Positions 1 through 7,039 are shown, counted from the first letter of the stretch. The stretch: 8,235 nucleotides of DNA from Candidatus Omnitrophota bacterium (GCA_026387135.1 JAPLMH010000082.1:1-8235), one strand, 5' to 3'. A program made the numbers and translations. The notes: a model not told the origin generated them from the letters alone.

Positions 1-711
1 CGAGCCGCCGCCTACGCAGGCCACGATATGATCCGGCAGCCTCTTGAATATCTTTAAACTCTGCGCCCTGGCTTCCTTGCCTATAACAGACTGAAAGTCC
101 CTGACCATACCAGGATAAGGGTGCGGGCCCGCCACGGAGCCGATACAGTAGTATGTGGTCCGGACATTCGTCACCCAATTTCTTATGGCCTCGTTCATCG
201 CGTCTTTTAAATTCTTTGAGCCGCTAGATACCGGGGTGACCCTTGCCTTTAAGAGCTTCATCTTGAAGACATTCACAGACTGGCGTTTTATATCCTCCTC
301 GCCCATGAATATCTCGCACTCTAGGTCAAAGAGAGCGGCTACCGTGGCCGTTGCCACGCCATGCTGACCCGCGCCTGTCTCGGCGATGACCCGCGACTTT
401 CCCATCTTTTTGGCAAGCAGCACCTGTCCGAGCGTATTATTTATCTTGTGTGCGCCGGTATGAAGGAGATCTTCCCTCTTCAGGTATATCCGGGCGCCAT
501 TCGTTCTTTTTGTAAGTCTTTCGGCGAAATATAAAGGAGTGGGCCTGCCCGCGTAATCCTTAAGATATCCATCGAGCTCTTCTTTGAACGCTCTTGACGC
601 TCCGGCCTTTTTATACGCCGCCTCAAGTTCGCCGAGAGCCGCCATCAGGGTCTCAGGAACGAACTTCCCTCCAAAATCACCAAAGTAGCCATGCCTATCA
701 GGATATCTCAT
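1..711 (-). CDS. trpB: Tryptophan synthase beta chain (3' part cut by window edge)
   Basis: PLP enzyme that condenses indole with serine to give tryptophan; indole normally comes through a tunnel from TrpA. The first 237 residues of roughly 400 are visible, and the frame is open to base 1. The protein begins MRYPDRHGYFGDFGGKFVPE, which fixes the ATG at 711. The PLP lysine is Lys89 in HTGAHKINN (84-92). The catalytic Glu111 is in AETGAGQHGVATAT (110-123). KRQSVNVFKMKLLKARV (142-158) and GSVAGPHPYPGMVRDFQSVI (191-210) follow. The window ends inside the phosphate-binding GGGSN motif, with GGGS being residues 234-237. These features indicate the ordinary TrpB1 type that pairs with TrpA, rather than the longer TrpB2. 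The ribosome binding site is strong. trpA would be expected next, outside the window. Confidence 0.97.
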   Translation of the reverse strand, partial: MRYPDRHGYFGDFGGKFVPETLMAALGELEAAYKKAGASRAFKEELDGYLKDYAGRPTPLYFAERLTKRTNGARIYLKREDLLHTGAHKINNTLGQVLLAKKMGKSRVIAETGAGQHGVATATVAALFDLECEIFMGEEDIKRQSVNVFKMKLLKARVTPVSSGSKNLKDAMNEAIRNWVTNVRTTYYCIGSVAGPHPYPGMVRDFQSVIGKEARAQSLKIFKRLPDHIVACVGGGS

Positions 712-723
712 CAGACCTTCCTC
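709..723 (-). promoter_or_regulatory. trpB ribosome binding site and TGATG junction
   Basis: GAGGAAGG (723-716) within the end of trpF precedes the trpB ATG (711-709) by about 7 bases counted from AGGA. It is one of the strongest ribosome binding sites in the window. The trpF TGA shares its A with the trpB ATG. A strong site here could raise TrpB above TrpF, which is inference. Confidence 0.7.
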
Positions 724-1328
724 ACATTTTCCATAAACTTCTTCATAAGGATCAAATCCTTTTTACCGGGTGAAGCCTCTACGGCGCTCGATACGTCTAC
801 GCCATATGGCGCAAATTTTTCAATAGCCTCACGGACATTATCCGGAGTAAGCCCGCCTGACAATATTACAGGCCTTAAAAATTCAAAGCTCTCTATGATC
901 TTCCAGTCAAATTTTTCACCCGTGCCTCCCTTAGCCTTGGAAGAATATGTATCGAGCATGTAAAAGTCTGTATTATAATCATTTATCCCTTTGAGGCTTA
1001 CCGAGTCCTTTATCCTGAAGGCCTTGATCACCTTATAATCATCTTTAAACCCCGCGCAATAATCCGGGCTTTCGTCGCCGTGGAACTGCAGCATCTCGAG
1101 GGAGCACTCCTCGGCTATCTTTAAGACCTTCCCGCTCTCCTCGTTCACAAAGACGCCGACCTTCAACACGGACGGAGGAAGTTCGTTCGCGATATCTCTT
1201 ACGACCTTGGGCTCGACACACCTTTTTGATCCATTATAGAAGACGAACCCCATCATATCGGGCATGAGCCCGGCCGCGGCTATCGCGTCTCTCTTATTCG
1301 TTATCCCGCATATCTTTATCTTGGTCAT
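711..1328 (-). CDS. trpF: Phosphoribosylanthranilate isomerase (TrpF)
   Basis: (beta/alpha)8-barrel that performs the Amadori rearrangement of phosphoribosylanthranilate to CdRP, the substrate of TrpC. It has 205 residues, usual for the stand-alone enzyme. The general base Cys7 is in KIKICGIT (3-10) and the general acid Asp126 in MLDTYS (124-129), the same numbers as in the Thermotoga enzyme. QFHGDE (81-86), GGTG (134-137), LSGGLTPDNV (156-165) and GVDVSSAVE (176-184) complete the family signature. The start at ATG is set by the conserved N-terminus. It lies 3 bases after the trpC stop with no clear ribosome binding site. The reaction precedes that of TrpC, though the gene comes after it, a common order. 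Its TGA shares a base with the trpB ATG. Confidence 0.98.
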   Translation of the reverse strand: MTKIKICGITNKRDAIAAAGLMPDMMGFVFYNGSKRCVEPKVVRDIANELPPSVLKVGVFVNEESGKVLKIAEECSLEMLQFHGDESPDYCAGFKDDYKVIKAFRIKDSVSLKGINDYNTDFYMLDTYSSKAKGGTGEKFDWKIIESFEFLRPVILSGGLTPDNVREAIEKFAPYGVDVSSAVEASPGKKDLILMKKFMENVRKV

Positions 1329-1331
1329 ATA

Positions 1332-2108
1332 TTAAAAATGCATCATCTCTCTCATCTTGGCGGCTATGTCATCCGCCTCCATGAATGCCTCGCCCACCAG
1401 TACCGCATTTATGCCGAGCGACTTCAGGAACATGATATCCTCATAGCTCTTTATCCCGCTCTCGGAGACTATTGTCTTATTCTGCGGGATCAGCCTGATG
1501 AGACGCTGTGTAACGCCTATGTCCACCTTAAATGTATGAAGGTCTCTATTATTTATACCTATTATGGACGCTCCTATGGCGAGCGCCTTCTCAATATCCT
1601 CTTCATTATGGACCTCGACCAGACAATCGAGCCCGAGCTCGGTCGCGAGATTATGGAACTTGGTCAACTCCGCTATAGAAAGTATCTCCGGGATGAGCAA
1701 TATCGCTTCCGCCCCGGAGGCGACCGTCTCATATATCTGATACTCATCTATAAAAAAATCTTTTCTCAATATAGGTATCGATACATTCCCGCGAACCTTC
1801 GGTATGTACTCCAGCCTGCCCTCGAAGAACCTCTCATCCGTGAGCACCGATATCGCGCTTGCGCCATTAGCCTGATAAGTGATAGCTATCTTTACCGGAT
1901 TGAAGTCGCCTCTCAATATACCCTTCGAAGGGGACGCCTTCTTTATCTCGGCTATAAGATTTATGTGATGAGGCCGCGATATGTTCTTCTTGAAGGAGCT
2001 CCTGACCGACAGGCTCTTTATCTCCTTTACGAGATCCGCTTGCGGCCTGGCCCTCTTGGCCTCATCGACCACTTTTCTCTTCTCTTCTATTATCCTTGAA
2101 AGTATCAT
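1332..2108 (-). CDS. trpC: Indole-3-glycerol phosphate synthase (TrpC)
   Basis: (beta/alpha)8-barrel that decarboxylates and closes CdRP to indole-3-glycerol phosphate. At 258 residues it is monofunctional, not the TrpC-TrpF fusion of Escherichia coli. Key residues are visible: IAEIKKASPSKG (52-63) with Glu54, Lys56 and Ser59; Lys116 in ILRKDF (113-118); Glu165 in LVEVH (163-167); Asn186 in GINNRDL (184-190); and Glu216-Ser217 in VSESGI (214-219). The N-terminal helix region IIEEKRKVV is normal. The ATG overlaps the trpD stop as ATGA, and the bases upstream are AT-rich without a purine-rich ribosome binding site, so translation very likely depends on ribosomes finishing trpD. Three bases separate it from trpF. 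The opposite strand is open almost along its full length, because the gene lacks TTA, CTA and TCA codons. Confidence 0.98.
   Translation of the reverse strand: MILSRIIEEKRKVVDEAKRARPQADLVKEIKSLSVRSSFKKNISRPHHINLIAEIKKASPSKGILRGDFNPVKIAITYQANGASAISVLTDERFFEGRLEYIPKVRGNVSIPILRKDFFIDEYQIYETVASGAEAILLIPEILSIAELTKFHNLATELGLDCLVEVHNEEDIEKALAIGASIIGINNRDLHTFKVDIGVTQRLIRLIPQNKTIVSESGIKSYEDIMFLKSLGINAVLVGEAFMEADDIAAKMREMMHF
2105..2108 (-). promoter_or_regulatory. trpD/trpC ATGA overlap without ribosome binding site
   Basis: The trpC ATG (2108-2106) and the trpD TGA (2107-2105) overlap as ATGA. The preceding 20 or so bases are AT-rich and hold no purine-rich ribosome binding site, so trpC is probably started by ribosomes that have just finished trpD. 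Confidence 0.55.
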
Positions 2109-3115
2109 ATTTTATTCGTCAGTTTTATCAATCGTTCCAGCTTCTCGAGGGCGGCGCCGGAATCTATCGACTTCTCCGATAACCTTATTCCTTCCTTAAT
2201 ATCTTTTACCTTGCCTGCCACGACAAGCGCCGCGGCTGCGTTCAAGAGCACTATATCCCGCCTTGGGCCGCGTTCTCCTTTCAAAATAGAGAGCATTATA
2301 TCGGCATTATCTTTTGCCGTCCCGCCTTTGATATCCGCAATGCTCGCCCTCTTCATCCCGAGATCTTCGGGGCTTATATAATATGTTCTTATCTTGCCGC
2401 TGTTCAATTCGGTTACCTTAGTCCTGTCCGTAATGCTTATCTCGTCGAGAGAATCGAGCCCATAAACCACCAATGCTCTCTTCAAGCCCAGCTTTTTCAA
2501 CACATTAGCCAGGATTTCGGTCAGTTTCTCGTTATAAACGCCTATAACCTGTCCTGTTACCATGGCAGGATTGGATAACGGCCCGAGGATATTGAATATG
2601 GTCCTGCCTCCGATCTCTTTTCTGGGTTTAGCCGCATGCTTGGTAGCGCTGTGAAAGAGCGGCGCGTAGATGAAGCCTATCCCTACATCGACGATGCATT
2701 TGCTTACCATCGCGGGAGGTAACCCTATCTTAACTCCGAGGGCTTCCAGGACATCCGCCGAGCCGCACTGTTCCGAAGCGCTCCTGTTCCCGTGCTTTGC
2801 CACCCTAACACCGCATCCCGCTATAACGAACGCAACTGTCGTGGATATATTGAATGTATTGATGCCGGTGCCACCCGTGCCGCATGTATCGATAAGATCC
2901 ATGCCGGCATCCACGCGCTCGGCTTTTTCGAGCATGACCTTTGCCGCGCCCGTTATCTCATCGATAGTCTCACCTTTATCGCGCAGCGCCTTCAAAAAAT
3001 GAACGATCTCTTCGTGAGATGAGCTGCCGGACATTATCTCGTTAAAAACTTCCCGCGTCTCTTCTTCCGTAAGATCAATATTATTAGAAACTTTTTCTAT
3101 AGCCGCTTTTATCAT
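2105..3115 (-). CDS. trpD: Anthranilate phosphoribosyltransferase (TrpD)
   Basis: Transfers phosphoribosyl from PRPP to anthranilate. At 336 residues it has the standard length, with a small helical N-terminal domain (about 1-70) and a nucleoside-phosphorylase-like catalytic domain. The PRPP-binding stretch DTCGTGGTGINTFNIST is at 76-92, followed by KHGNRSASEQCGSADVLEAL (107-126). IGGRTIFNILGPLSNPA (168-184) and the metal-binding Asp224-Glu225 in DSLDEIS (221-227) complete the signature. The usual Asp of GTGGDG is Thr83 here. The ATG start lies 7 bases after the trpG stop and has no strong ribosome binding site, only AGAG nearby. The stop overlaps the trpC start by ATGA. TrpD and HisG, the latter not in this window, are the two PRPP consumers of these pathways. 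Confidence 0.98.
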   Translation of the reverse strand: MIKAAIEKVSNNIDLTEEETREVFNEIMSGSSSHEEIVHFLKALRDKGETIDEITGAAKVMLEKAERVDAGMDLIDTCGTGGTGINTFNISTTVAFVIAGCGVRVAKHGNRSASEQCGSADVLEALGVKIGLPPAMVSKCIVDVGIGFIYAPLFHSATKHAAKPRKEIGGRTIFNILGPLSNPAMVTGQVIGVYNEKLTEILANVLKKLGLKRALVVYGLDSLDEISITDRTKVTELNSGKIRTYYISPEDLGMKRASIADIKGGTAKDNADIMLSILKGERGPRRDIVLLNAAAALVVAGKVKDIKEGIRLSEKSIDSGAALEKLERLIKLTNKI

Positions 3116-3122
3116 CTAGTCT

Positions 3123-3692
3123 CTATATTTTTAAGAAGTTGCTTAATATCTTCATGCCCTCACCGGTCAATATCGACTCGGGGTGGAACTGAACTCCCCA
3201 TACAGGATGATCATTATGCTTCAGGCCCATTATCTCCTCATCCTTGTCTTTAGTTTCGGCCGTAATGCTTAAAGTATCGGGTAGGGTCTTGCGCTCCACT
3301 ACCAGCGAATGGTATCTCGTAGCTTCAAAGGGATTTTTTATGCCCGCGAATATCTCTTTTCCATTATGATAGATAAGCGACGTCTTGCCGTGCATTATAT
3401 TCTTAGCGTGGACTATTCTCCCCCCGAAGACCTCTCCTATGGCCTGATGACCAAGGCAAACGCCAAGCAGCGGGACCTTGCCTCCCAGTATCCTTATAAG
3501 AGACTCCGATATCCCGGCATTCTTAGGCTCACCCGGGCCCGGGGATATGACTATCTTCTGGGGGTTCTTACTCTTGACTTCATCTATAGAGATCTTGTCG
3601 TTGCGATAGACCTCCAGCTCAGCCCCAAGCTCCCCGAAATATTGCACGAGGTTATAGGTGAACGAGTCGTAATTATCTATTATGAGTATCAT
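3123..3692 (-). CDS. trpG: Anthranilate synthase component II, glutamine amidotransferase (TrpG)
   Basis: Glutaminase subunit that supplies ammonia to TrpE. At 189 residues it is the stand-alone form, not fused to TrpD as in enterobacteria. The class I triad is visible: Cys79 in GVCLGHQAIG (77-86), and His170 with Glu172 in FHPES (169-173). PGPGEP (51-56) forms the oxyanion-hole strand, and MHGK is at 100-103. The N-terminus MILIIDNYDSFTYNLVQYFG is canonical, which fixes the ATG start; it overlaps the trpE stop as ATGA, with AGGGA (3698-3702) 5 bases upstream. Sequence alone cannot tell TrpG from PabA. Position between trpE and trpD makes TrpG the main role, but it could also serve a PabB elsewhere, as is known for the Bacillus subtilis protein. 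Seven bases separate it from trpD. Confidence 0.96.
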   Translation of the reverse strand: MILIIDNYDSFTYNLVQYFGELGAELEVYRNDKISIDEVKSKNPQKIVISPGPGEPKNAGISESLIRILGGKVPLLGVCLGHQAIGEVFGGRIVHAKNIMHGKTSLIYHNGKEIFAGIKNPFEATRYHSLVVERKTLPDTLSITAETKDKDEEIMGLKHNDHPVWGVQFHPESILTGEGMKILSNFLKI

Positions 3693-5173
3693 TCCAATCC
3701 CTTCTCGGCCATCTCTATAGCTTTTAACAGCGCCTTGGCCTTATTGAGGGTCTCTTCAAACTCTTTCTCCGGATCAGAATCCGCCACTATCCCGGCTCCG
3801 GCCTGTATATAAGCATTCTTGCCTTTTATGATAACGGTACGGATCGTTATGCACGTGTCGAGATTGCCCGAAAAACTGAAATACCCGACGCTTCCCGCGT
3901 ACGGCCCGCGCCTCACATTCTCCAGGTCCTCTATGATCTCCATTGCCCTGACCTTCGGGGCGCCCGTAACGGTGCCCGCCGGAAATGTAGCCCTGAATAG
4001 ATCGAACGAATCTTTGTCTTTCTTCAGTCTACCTGAAACATCGCTCACTATATGCATGACATGGGAATACTTCTCGACCGTCATGAGTTCGGATACTTTT
4101 ATAGTTTTGAATTCACACACTCTTCCTATGTCATTACGCCCGAGATCTACTAACATTATATGCTCGGCCCTCTCTTTAGGGTCCGCCAATAGCTCTTTTA
4201 TAAGTATTTCGTCCTCTTCGGCCGAAGCGCCGCGCGGGCGCGTCCCGGCTATGGGCCTGACCTCCGCCAGGCCGTCTTCGCAGCGCACCATGATCTCCGG
4301 CGATGAGCCGACGAGAAAGAAGTCGTTGAATTTAAGATAGTACATGTAAGGCGAAGGATTTATTGATCGCAGCGCTCTGTATACCTGAAAAGGATGGCAG
4401 TCTATGGCCAGTTTCAAACGCTGTGAAAGCACCGTCTGTATTATATCTCCGTCCTCGATATGCTTCTTTGCCTTCTTGACCATCGCCTCAAATTGCGTCT
4501 TGGTAACATTGGATCTCAAAAGGTCCGGATGCGGCCTCTTCTTGGATGAAACGGCGTAATCCATCTTAGGCATCGGGCCTTTAAGATAACCGGCTATCCT
4601 GTCTATCTTCTTTACGGCCTTGTCATACGCCAGAACAGGATCGCCATCCACATGTACATTAGATATGATCTTTATCTTATGGTCCACATGGTCGAATATC
4701 AGAAGAGTGTCGGTAAGCATAAATACGCAGTCCGGCAGGTTCAGGTCGTCGGGATTCTTGGCCGGAATATTCTCTATGAACCTGACCATATCGTATCCGA
4801 AAAATCCGACTAACCCTCCTGAAAAACGCGGCAATCCCTTCACCTCTACGAATTTATATTTATTCAATATCTTCTTAAGCTCATCTATAGGTTCGGACTT
4901 TGTGGTGTAGTTTGAAGATATCTTGCCTTCGGTAAGCGTGACCTTGGTCCCTTTACTGGAGAATATCAGAGACGGATCGCTTCCCAATATGGAATAGCGC
5001 GCGAGCCGCTCTCCCCCCTCTACGGATTCTAGCAGGAACGAGTAGTCGCTCTTATCTATCTTTGCAAATGCCGATAAGGGCGTCTCAAAATCGGTCAATA
5101 TGTCGCGGTAGACCGGAATGAGATTCCCTTTTTTGGATAACTCTATAAACTCTTCCTTACCCGGATAGTACAT
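3689..5173 (-). CDS. trpE: Anthranilate synthase component I (TrpE)
   Basis: Chorismate-using subunit that with TrpG makes anthranilate, the first committed step to tryptophan. It has 494 residues, normal length, in two parts: an N-terminal regulatory region and a C-terminal chorismate-binding domain (about 225-490). Active-site motifs include GSSPE (289-293), PIAGTRPRG (307-315), AEHIMLVDLGRNDIGR (336-351), FPAGTVTGAPKVRAMEIIE (397-415) and QAGAGIVADSDPEKEFEET (457-475). LLES at 47-50 and NPSPYMYYL at 272-280 match the tryptophan feedback site of the family, so allosteric inhibition by tryptophan is likely. Those motifs and the trp neighbours argue against PabB. The ATG shares its A with the hisI TAA; AGGTG (5182-5186) lies 8 bases upstream. 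The stop overlaps trpG by ATGA. Confidence 0.98.
   Translation of the reverse strand: MYYPGKEEFIELSKKGNLIPVYRDILTDFETPLSAFAKIDKSDYSFLLESVEGGERLARYSILGSDPSLIFSSKGTKVTLTEGKISSNYTTKSEPIDELKKILNKYKFVEVKGLPRFSGGLVGFFGYDMVRFIENIPAKNPDDLNLPDCVFMLTDTLLIFDHVDHKIKIISNVHVDGDPVLAYDKAVKKIDRIAGYLKGPMPKMDYAVSSKKRPHPDLLRSNVTKTQFEAMVKKAKKHIEDGDIIQTVLSQRLKLAIDCHPFQVYRALRSINPSPYMYYLKFNDFFLVGSSPEIMVRCEDGLAEVRPIAGTRPRGASAEEDEILIKELLADPKERAEHIMLVDLGRNDIGRVCEFKTIKVSELMTVEKYSHVMHIVSDVSGRLKKDKDSFDLFRATFPAGTVTGAPKVRAMEIIEDLENVRRGPYAGSVGYFSFSGNLDTCITIRTVIIKGKNAYIQAGAGIVADSDPEKEFEETLNKAKALLKAIEMAEKGLE
3690..3702 (-). promoter_or_regulatory. trpE/trpG ATGA overlap with ribosome binding site
   Basis: AGGGA (3702-3698) lies 5 bases before the trpG ATG (3692-3690), which overlaps the trpE TGA as ATGA. 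This arrangement fits the need for equal amounts of the two anthranilate synthase subunits. Confidence 0.6.
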
Positions 5174-5186
5174 TATTTATACACCT
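5171..5186 (-). promoter_or_regulatory. his-to-trp junction: TAATG stop/start with ribosome binding site
   Basis: The hisI stop TAA (5175-5173) and the trpE start ATG (5173-5171) share one A. AGGTG at 5186-5182 lies inside the end of hisI, 8 bases before the trpE start, a good spacing. There is no intergenic DNA, so no trp leader, attenuator, T-box or terminator can sit between the two pathway blocks. Coupled translation of trpE to hisI is inferred from the overlap. Confidence 0.85.
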
Positions 5187-5562
5187 GCTTCGGGTCGAAT
5201 ATGCGTTCGGCCGTTATGTTGATATTTCCGTCTTTATCCACCTGACGGAAATAACAGCTGAAGTACCCTTCATGGCAGCCCGCCTTGACCTGCTCGACTT
5301 CGAAGAGAAGAGAGTTCCCTTCGCAATCTATGCTCACCTTTCTTACGATCTGGATGCATCCGCTCGTCTCGCCCTTCAGCATAAGCTTTCCTTTTGAGCG
5401 CCTGAAGACATATATCTTGCCCTCTTCGAGCGTCTTCTGTAAAGCGTCCTTGTTCATGTAACAAAGGGTCAGGACCTCCCCGGAGACCTCATCCTGGATG
5501 ATCGCGGGTATCAGTCCCTTCTCGTCGAATTTTATCTTCTCTAAAACCTTATTCATCTTCAT
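5173..5562 (-). CDS. hisI: Phosphoribosyl-AMP cyclohydrolase (stand-alone HisI)
   Basis: Zn-dependent hydrolase that opens the purine ring of phosphoribosyl-AMP to give ProFAR, the HisA substrate. Only the cyclohydrolase domain is present (129 residues). There is no C-terminal HisE pyrophosphohydrolase, so HisE must be encoded elsewhere. The order of motifs fits the family: GLIPAIIQDEVSGEVLTLCY (16-35), KGETSG (63-68), then CHEGYFSCYFR (96-106). The three expected Zn cysteines are Cys80, Cys96 and Cys103. The usual DCDxD reads DCEGN (79-83), and the His often seen after ETSG is Cys69. The first ATG (5562) is preferred over a second at 5556: it overlaps the hisF stop as ATGA and has AGGAG 13 bases upstream, still a long spacing. 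The last gene of the his block; its stop overlaps trpE. Confidence 0.95.
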   Translation of the reverse strand: MKMNKVLEKIKFDEKGLIPAIIQDEVSGEVLTLCYMNKDALQKTLEEGKIYVFRRSKGKLMLKGETSGCIQIVRKVSIDCEGNSLLFEVEQVKAGCHEGYFSCYFRQVDKDGNINITAERIFDPKQVYK

Positions 5563-6329
5563 ATTCTTACTTTTACTCCTTTCTTCTTCAAGTAGGCCTT
5601 TGTTTCGCCCACGGAATAAGTCCTGAAATGAAAAATTGAAGCTGCCAAAACGGCGTCTGCTTTACCATCGGTCAATGCTTCATAAAGATGCTCTAAATTA
5701 CCGGCGCCGCCCGACGCGATGACCGGGATCTTTACGGACTCGCTTATTCTTCTGGTCAATTCTATATCGTAACCTTCCTTGGTGCCATCATAGTCCATAC
5801 TCGTCAGCAGTATTTCACCGGAGCCGAGACTTTCTATCTTTTTGGCCCATTGTATAGCATCAAGACCCGTGGGCGTACGTCCTCCGTTTATATATATCTC
5901 CCACTTCTGTCTGTCCTTGGTCTTTACCCTGCACCTCGCGTCCATCGCCACTACGATACACTGGCTTCCGAATCTTTTCGACGACTCTCTTATGAAGCTC
6001 GGCCTTTTGACAGCCGCCGTATTTATCGATACTTTATCGCATCCGGCATTTAAGAGGTTCCTGATATCGTCTACGGTGCTTATCCCGCCTCCTACGGTAA
6101 ACGGGAGAAATATCGACTCTGCCACCTTATTAGCTAGTCTTATGGTCGTCTTGCGCTTCTCATGGCTTGCCGTAATATCTAGAAAGACGAGTTCGTCCGC
6201 GCCTTCCTTGTCGTAAAAGCGCGCGTTCTCGACCGCGTCACCAGCATCGCGCAGGTTCACGAAGTTCACGCCTTTCACTACCCGCCCGTCCTTGACATCG
6301 AGGCAGGGTATTATTCTTTTTGTGAGCAT
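5559..6329 (-). CDS. hisF: Imidazole glycerol phosphate synthase, cyclase subunit HisF
   Basis: (beta/alpha)8-barrel cyclase that uses ammonia from HisH to turn PRFAR into imidazole glycerol phosphate and AICAR. At 256 residues it has the usual length. The N-terminal MLTKRIIPCLDVKDGRVVKG is canonical and contains Asp11; Asp130 in AMDAR is the second catalytic aspartate. Both sit at the same numbers as in the well-studied Thermotoga enzyme. NGGRTPTGLDA (148-158), SMDYDGTKEGYD (177-188) and the phosphate loop SGGAG (206-210) are present. The start is firm because of the conserved N-terminus, even though it lies 19 bases inside hisA in another frame. AAGGAAG (6340-6346), about 10 bases upstream, is a good ribosome binding site within hisA. 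Its stop overlaps hisI by ATGA. Confidence 0.98.
   Translation of the reverse strand: MLTKRIIPCLDVKDGRVVKGVNFVNLRDAGDAVENARFYDKEGADELVFLDITASHEKRKTTIRLANKVAESIFLPFTVGGGISTVDDIRNLLNAGCDKVSINTAAVKRPSFIRESSKRFGSQCIVVAMDARCRVKTKDRQKWEIYINGGRTPTGLDAIQWAKKIESLGSGEILLTSMDYDGTKEGYDIELTRRISESVKIPVIASGGAGNLEHLYEALTDGKADAVLAASIFHFRTYSVGETKAYLKKKGVKVRI
5560..5580 (-). promoter_or_regulatory. hisF/hisI ATGA overlap with distant ribosome binding site
   Basis: AGGAG (5580-5576) is 13 bases before the first hisI ATG (5562) and 19 before a second in-frame ATG (5556). The closer spacing and the ATGA overlap with the hisF stop favour the first ATG. The spacing is still longer than ideal, so coupling from hisF probably matters. 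Confidence 0.5.
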
Positions 6330-6346
6330 ACCCGGATCGCTTCCTT
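6311..6346 (-). promoter_or_regulatory. hisA/hisF 19-base overlap with internal ribosome binding site
   Basis: hisF begins at 6329 inside hisA, whose stop is at 6313-6311, in a different frame. AAGGAAG (6346-6340) within hisA lies 10 bases upstream of the hisF ATG. The overlap is longer than the 1-4 base overlaps at other junctions. The conserved HisF N-terminus supports this start. Confidence 0.7.
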
Positions 6347-7039
6347 AAGATCTATCGTCTTTTCGTACAGCGCTTTGCCTATTATCATCCCTTTAAGCCC
6401 AGTGCCTTCCAGGGCCTTAAGCCGCTTCACATCTTCTATAGTTGAAACACCGCCGGATGCTATGACGTCTATGCCCTTCACTTTCAGGAGATTCTTCAAG
6501 CTCTCTAGATTCGGGCCTTTGAGCATTCCATCTCTCGCAACATCGGTATAATTTATCGTCTTTACGCCGAGAGAGGCCATCATTTGGGCAAGATCCATAG
6601 CCTTAATCTGGGTCTTAAAGAGCCATCCCTTGGTAAGGACCATCCCGTCTTTAGCGTCTATGCCTACGACAATTCTATCGCCAAATCTTTTTGAGGCTTT
6701 GGATATAAAATCCTCTTCCAGCGCTTTAGTGCCTATGACCACCTTCTCTACGCCGGCATCGATCAGGCCCTGTACCGTCTCCAGGCTCCGTATGCCGCCG
6801 CCAAGCTCTATCTTCACATTAACGCCATTAACGGTCTCTTTGATCTGTCTTAAGTTCCTCGAGCTTCCCTCTATCGCTCCATCGAGATCGACGACGTGAA
6901 TAAGCTCCGCGCCCTGGGCGGCCCACATCCTGGCAACTTCCAATGGCGAATCAAAATAGACAGTCTCGCATTCAGCCTTGCCCTGAGCGAGACGTACGAC
7001 CTTGCCGCCCCTTATATCTATCGCAGGAATAACCTTCAT
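6311..7039 (-). CDS. hisA: ProFAR isomerase HisA
   Basis: (beta/alpha)8-barrel enzyme that performs the Amadori isomerisation of ProFAR to PRFAR, the substrate of HisH/HisF. At 242 residues it has typical length. The N-terminal MKVIPAIDIRGGKVVRL carries the catalytic Asp8. The opposite-side Asp128 is in VGIDAKDG (125-132). TDVARDG is at 165-171. Phosphate-binding loops are visible as LGGGI (79-83) and ASGGV (194-198). Because a separate trpF lies in the same operon, a dual HisA/TrpF (PriA-type) role is not needed; this is inference. The ATG overlaps the hisH stop by one base (TAATG). GGAA a few bases upstream is a weak ribosome binding site, so translation is probably coupled to hisH. The 3' end overlaps hisF by 19 bases. 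Confidence 0.98.
   Translation of the reverse strand: MKVIPAIDIRGGKVVRLAQGKAECETVYFDSPLEVARMWAAQGAELIHVVDLDGAIEGSSRNLRQIKETVNGVNVKIELGGGIRSLETVQGLIDAGVEKVVIGTKALEEDFISKASKRFGDRIVVGIDAKDGMVLTKGWLFKTQIKAMDLAQMMASLGVKTINYTDVARDGMLKGPNLESLKNLLKVKGIDVIASGGVSTIEDVKRLKALEGTGLKGMIIGKALYEKTIDLKEAIRVCSQKE

Noticed and set aside
1338..2099. A 253-codon open frame on the plus strand opposite trpC
   Set aside because: It is codon-aligned with trpC, so its stops could come only from TTA, CTA or TCA codons in trpC, which that gene avoids. Its protein has no recognisable family and is rich in Tyr, Arg and Leu as expected from reversed codons.
3116..3122. A possible promoter or terminator in the trpG/trpD gap
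   Set aside because: The gap is only 7 bases, with no hairpin or T-run; it cannot hold either.
3309..3812. A 167-codon open frame on the plus strand opposite trpG and the end of trpE
   Set aside because: It spans two well-supported genes, is codon-aligned with trpG, and its protein shows no domain; it is an antisense shadow.
3819..4340. A 173-codon open frame on the plus strand opposite trpE
   Set aside because: It lies wholly within the conserved catalytic domain of TrpE and its Ser/Arg/Pro-rich protein has no recognisable features.
5270..5464. A 64-codon minus-strand frame inside hisI
   Set aside because: It is an out-of-frame reading of the conserved hisI coding sequence and is highly charged with no family resemblance.
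5842..6216. A plus-strand frame of 124 codons with hydrophobic segments opposite hisF
   Set aside because: The hydrophobic look comes from reversing the barrel-strand codons of hisF. There is no ribosome binding site or family match to support it.
6311..7039. HisA as a bifunctional PriA enzyme
   Set aside because: A separate, complete trpF with both catalytic residues lies in the same operon, so there is no need for dual function and no sequence evidence for it.
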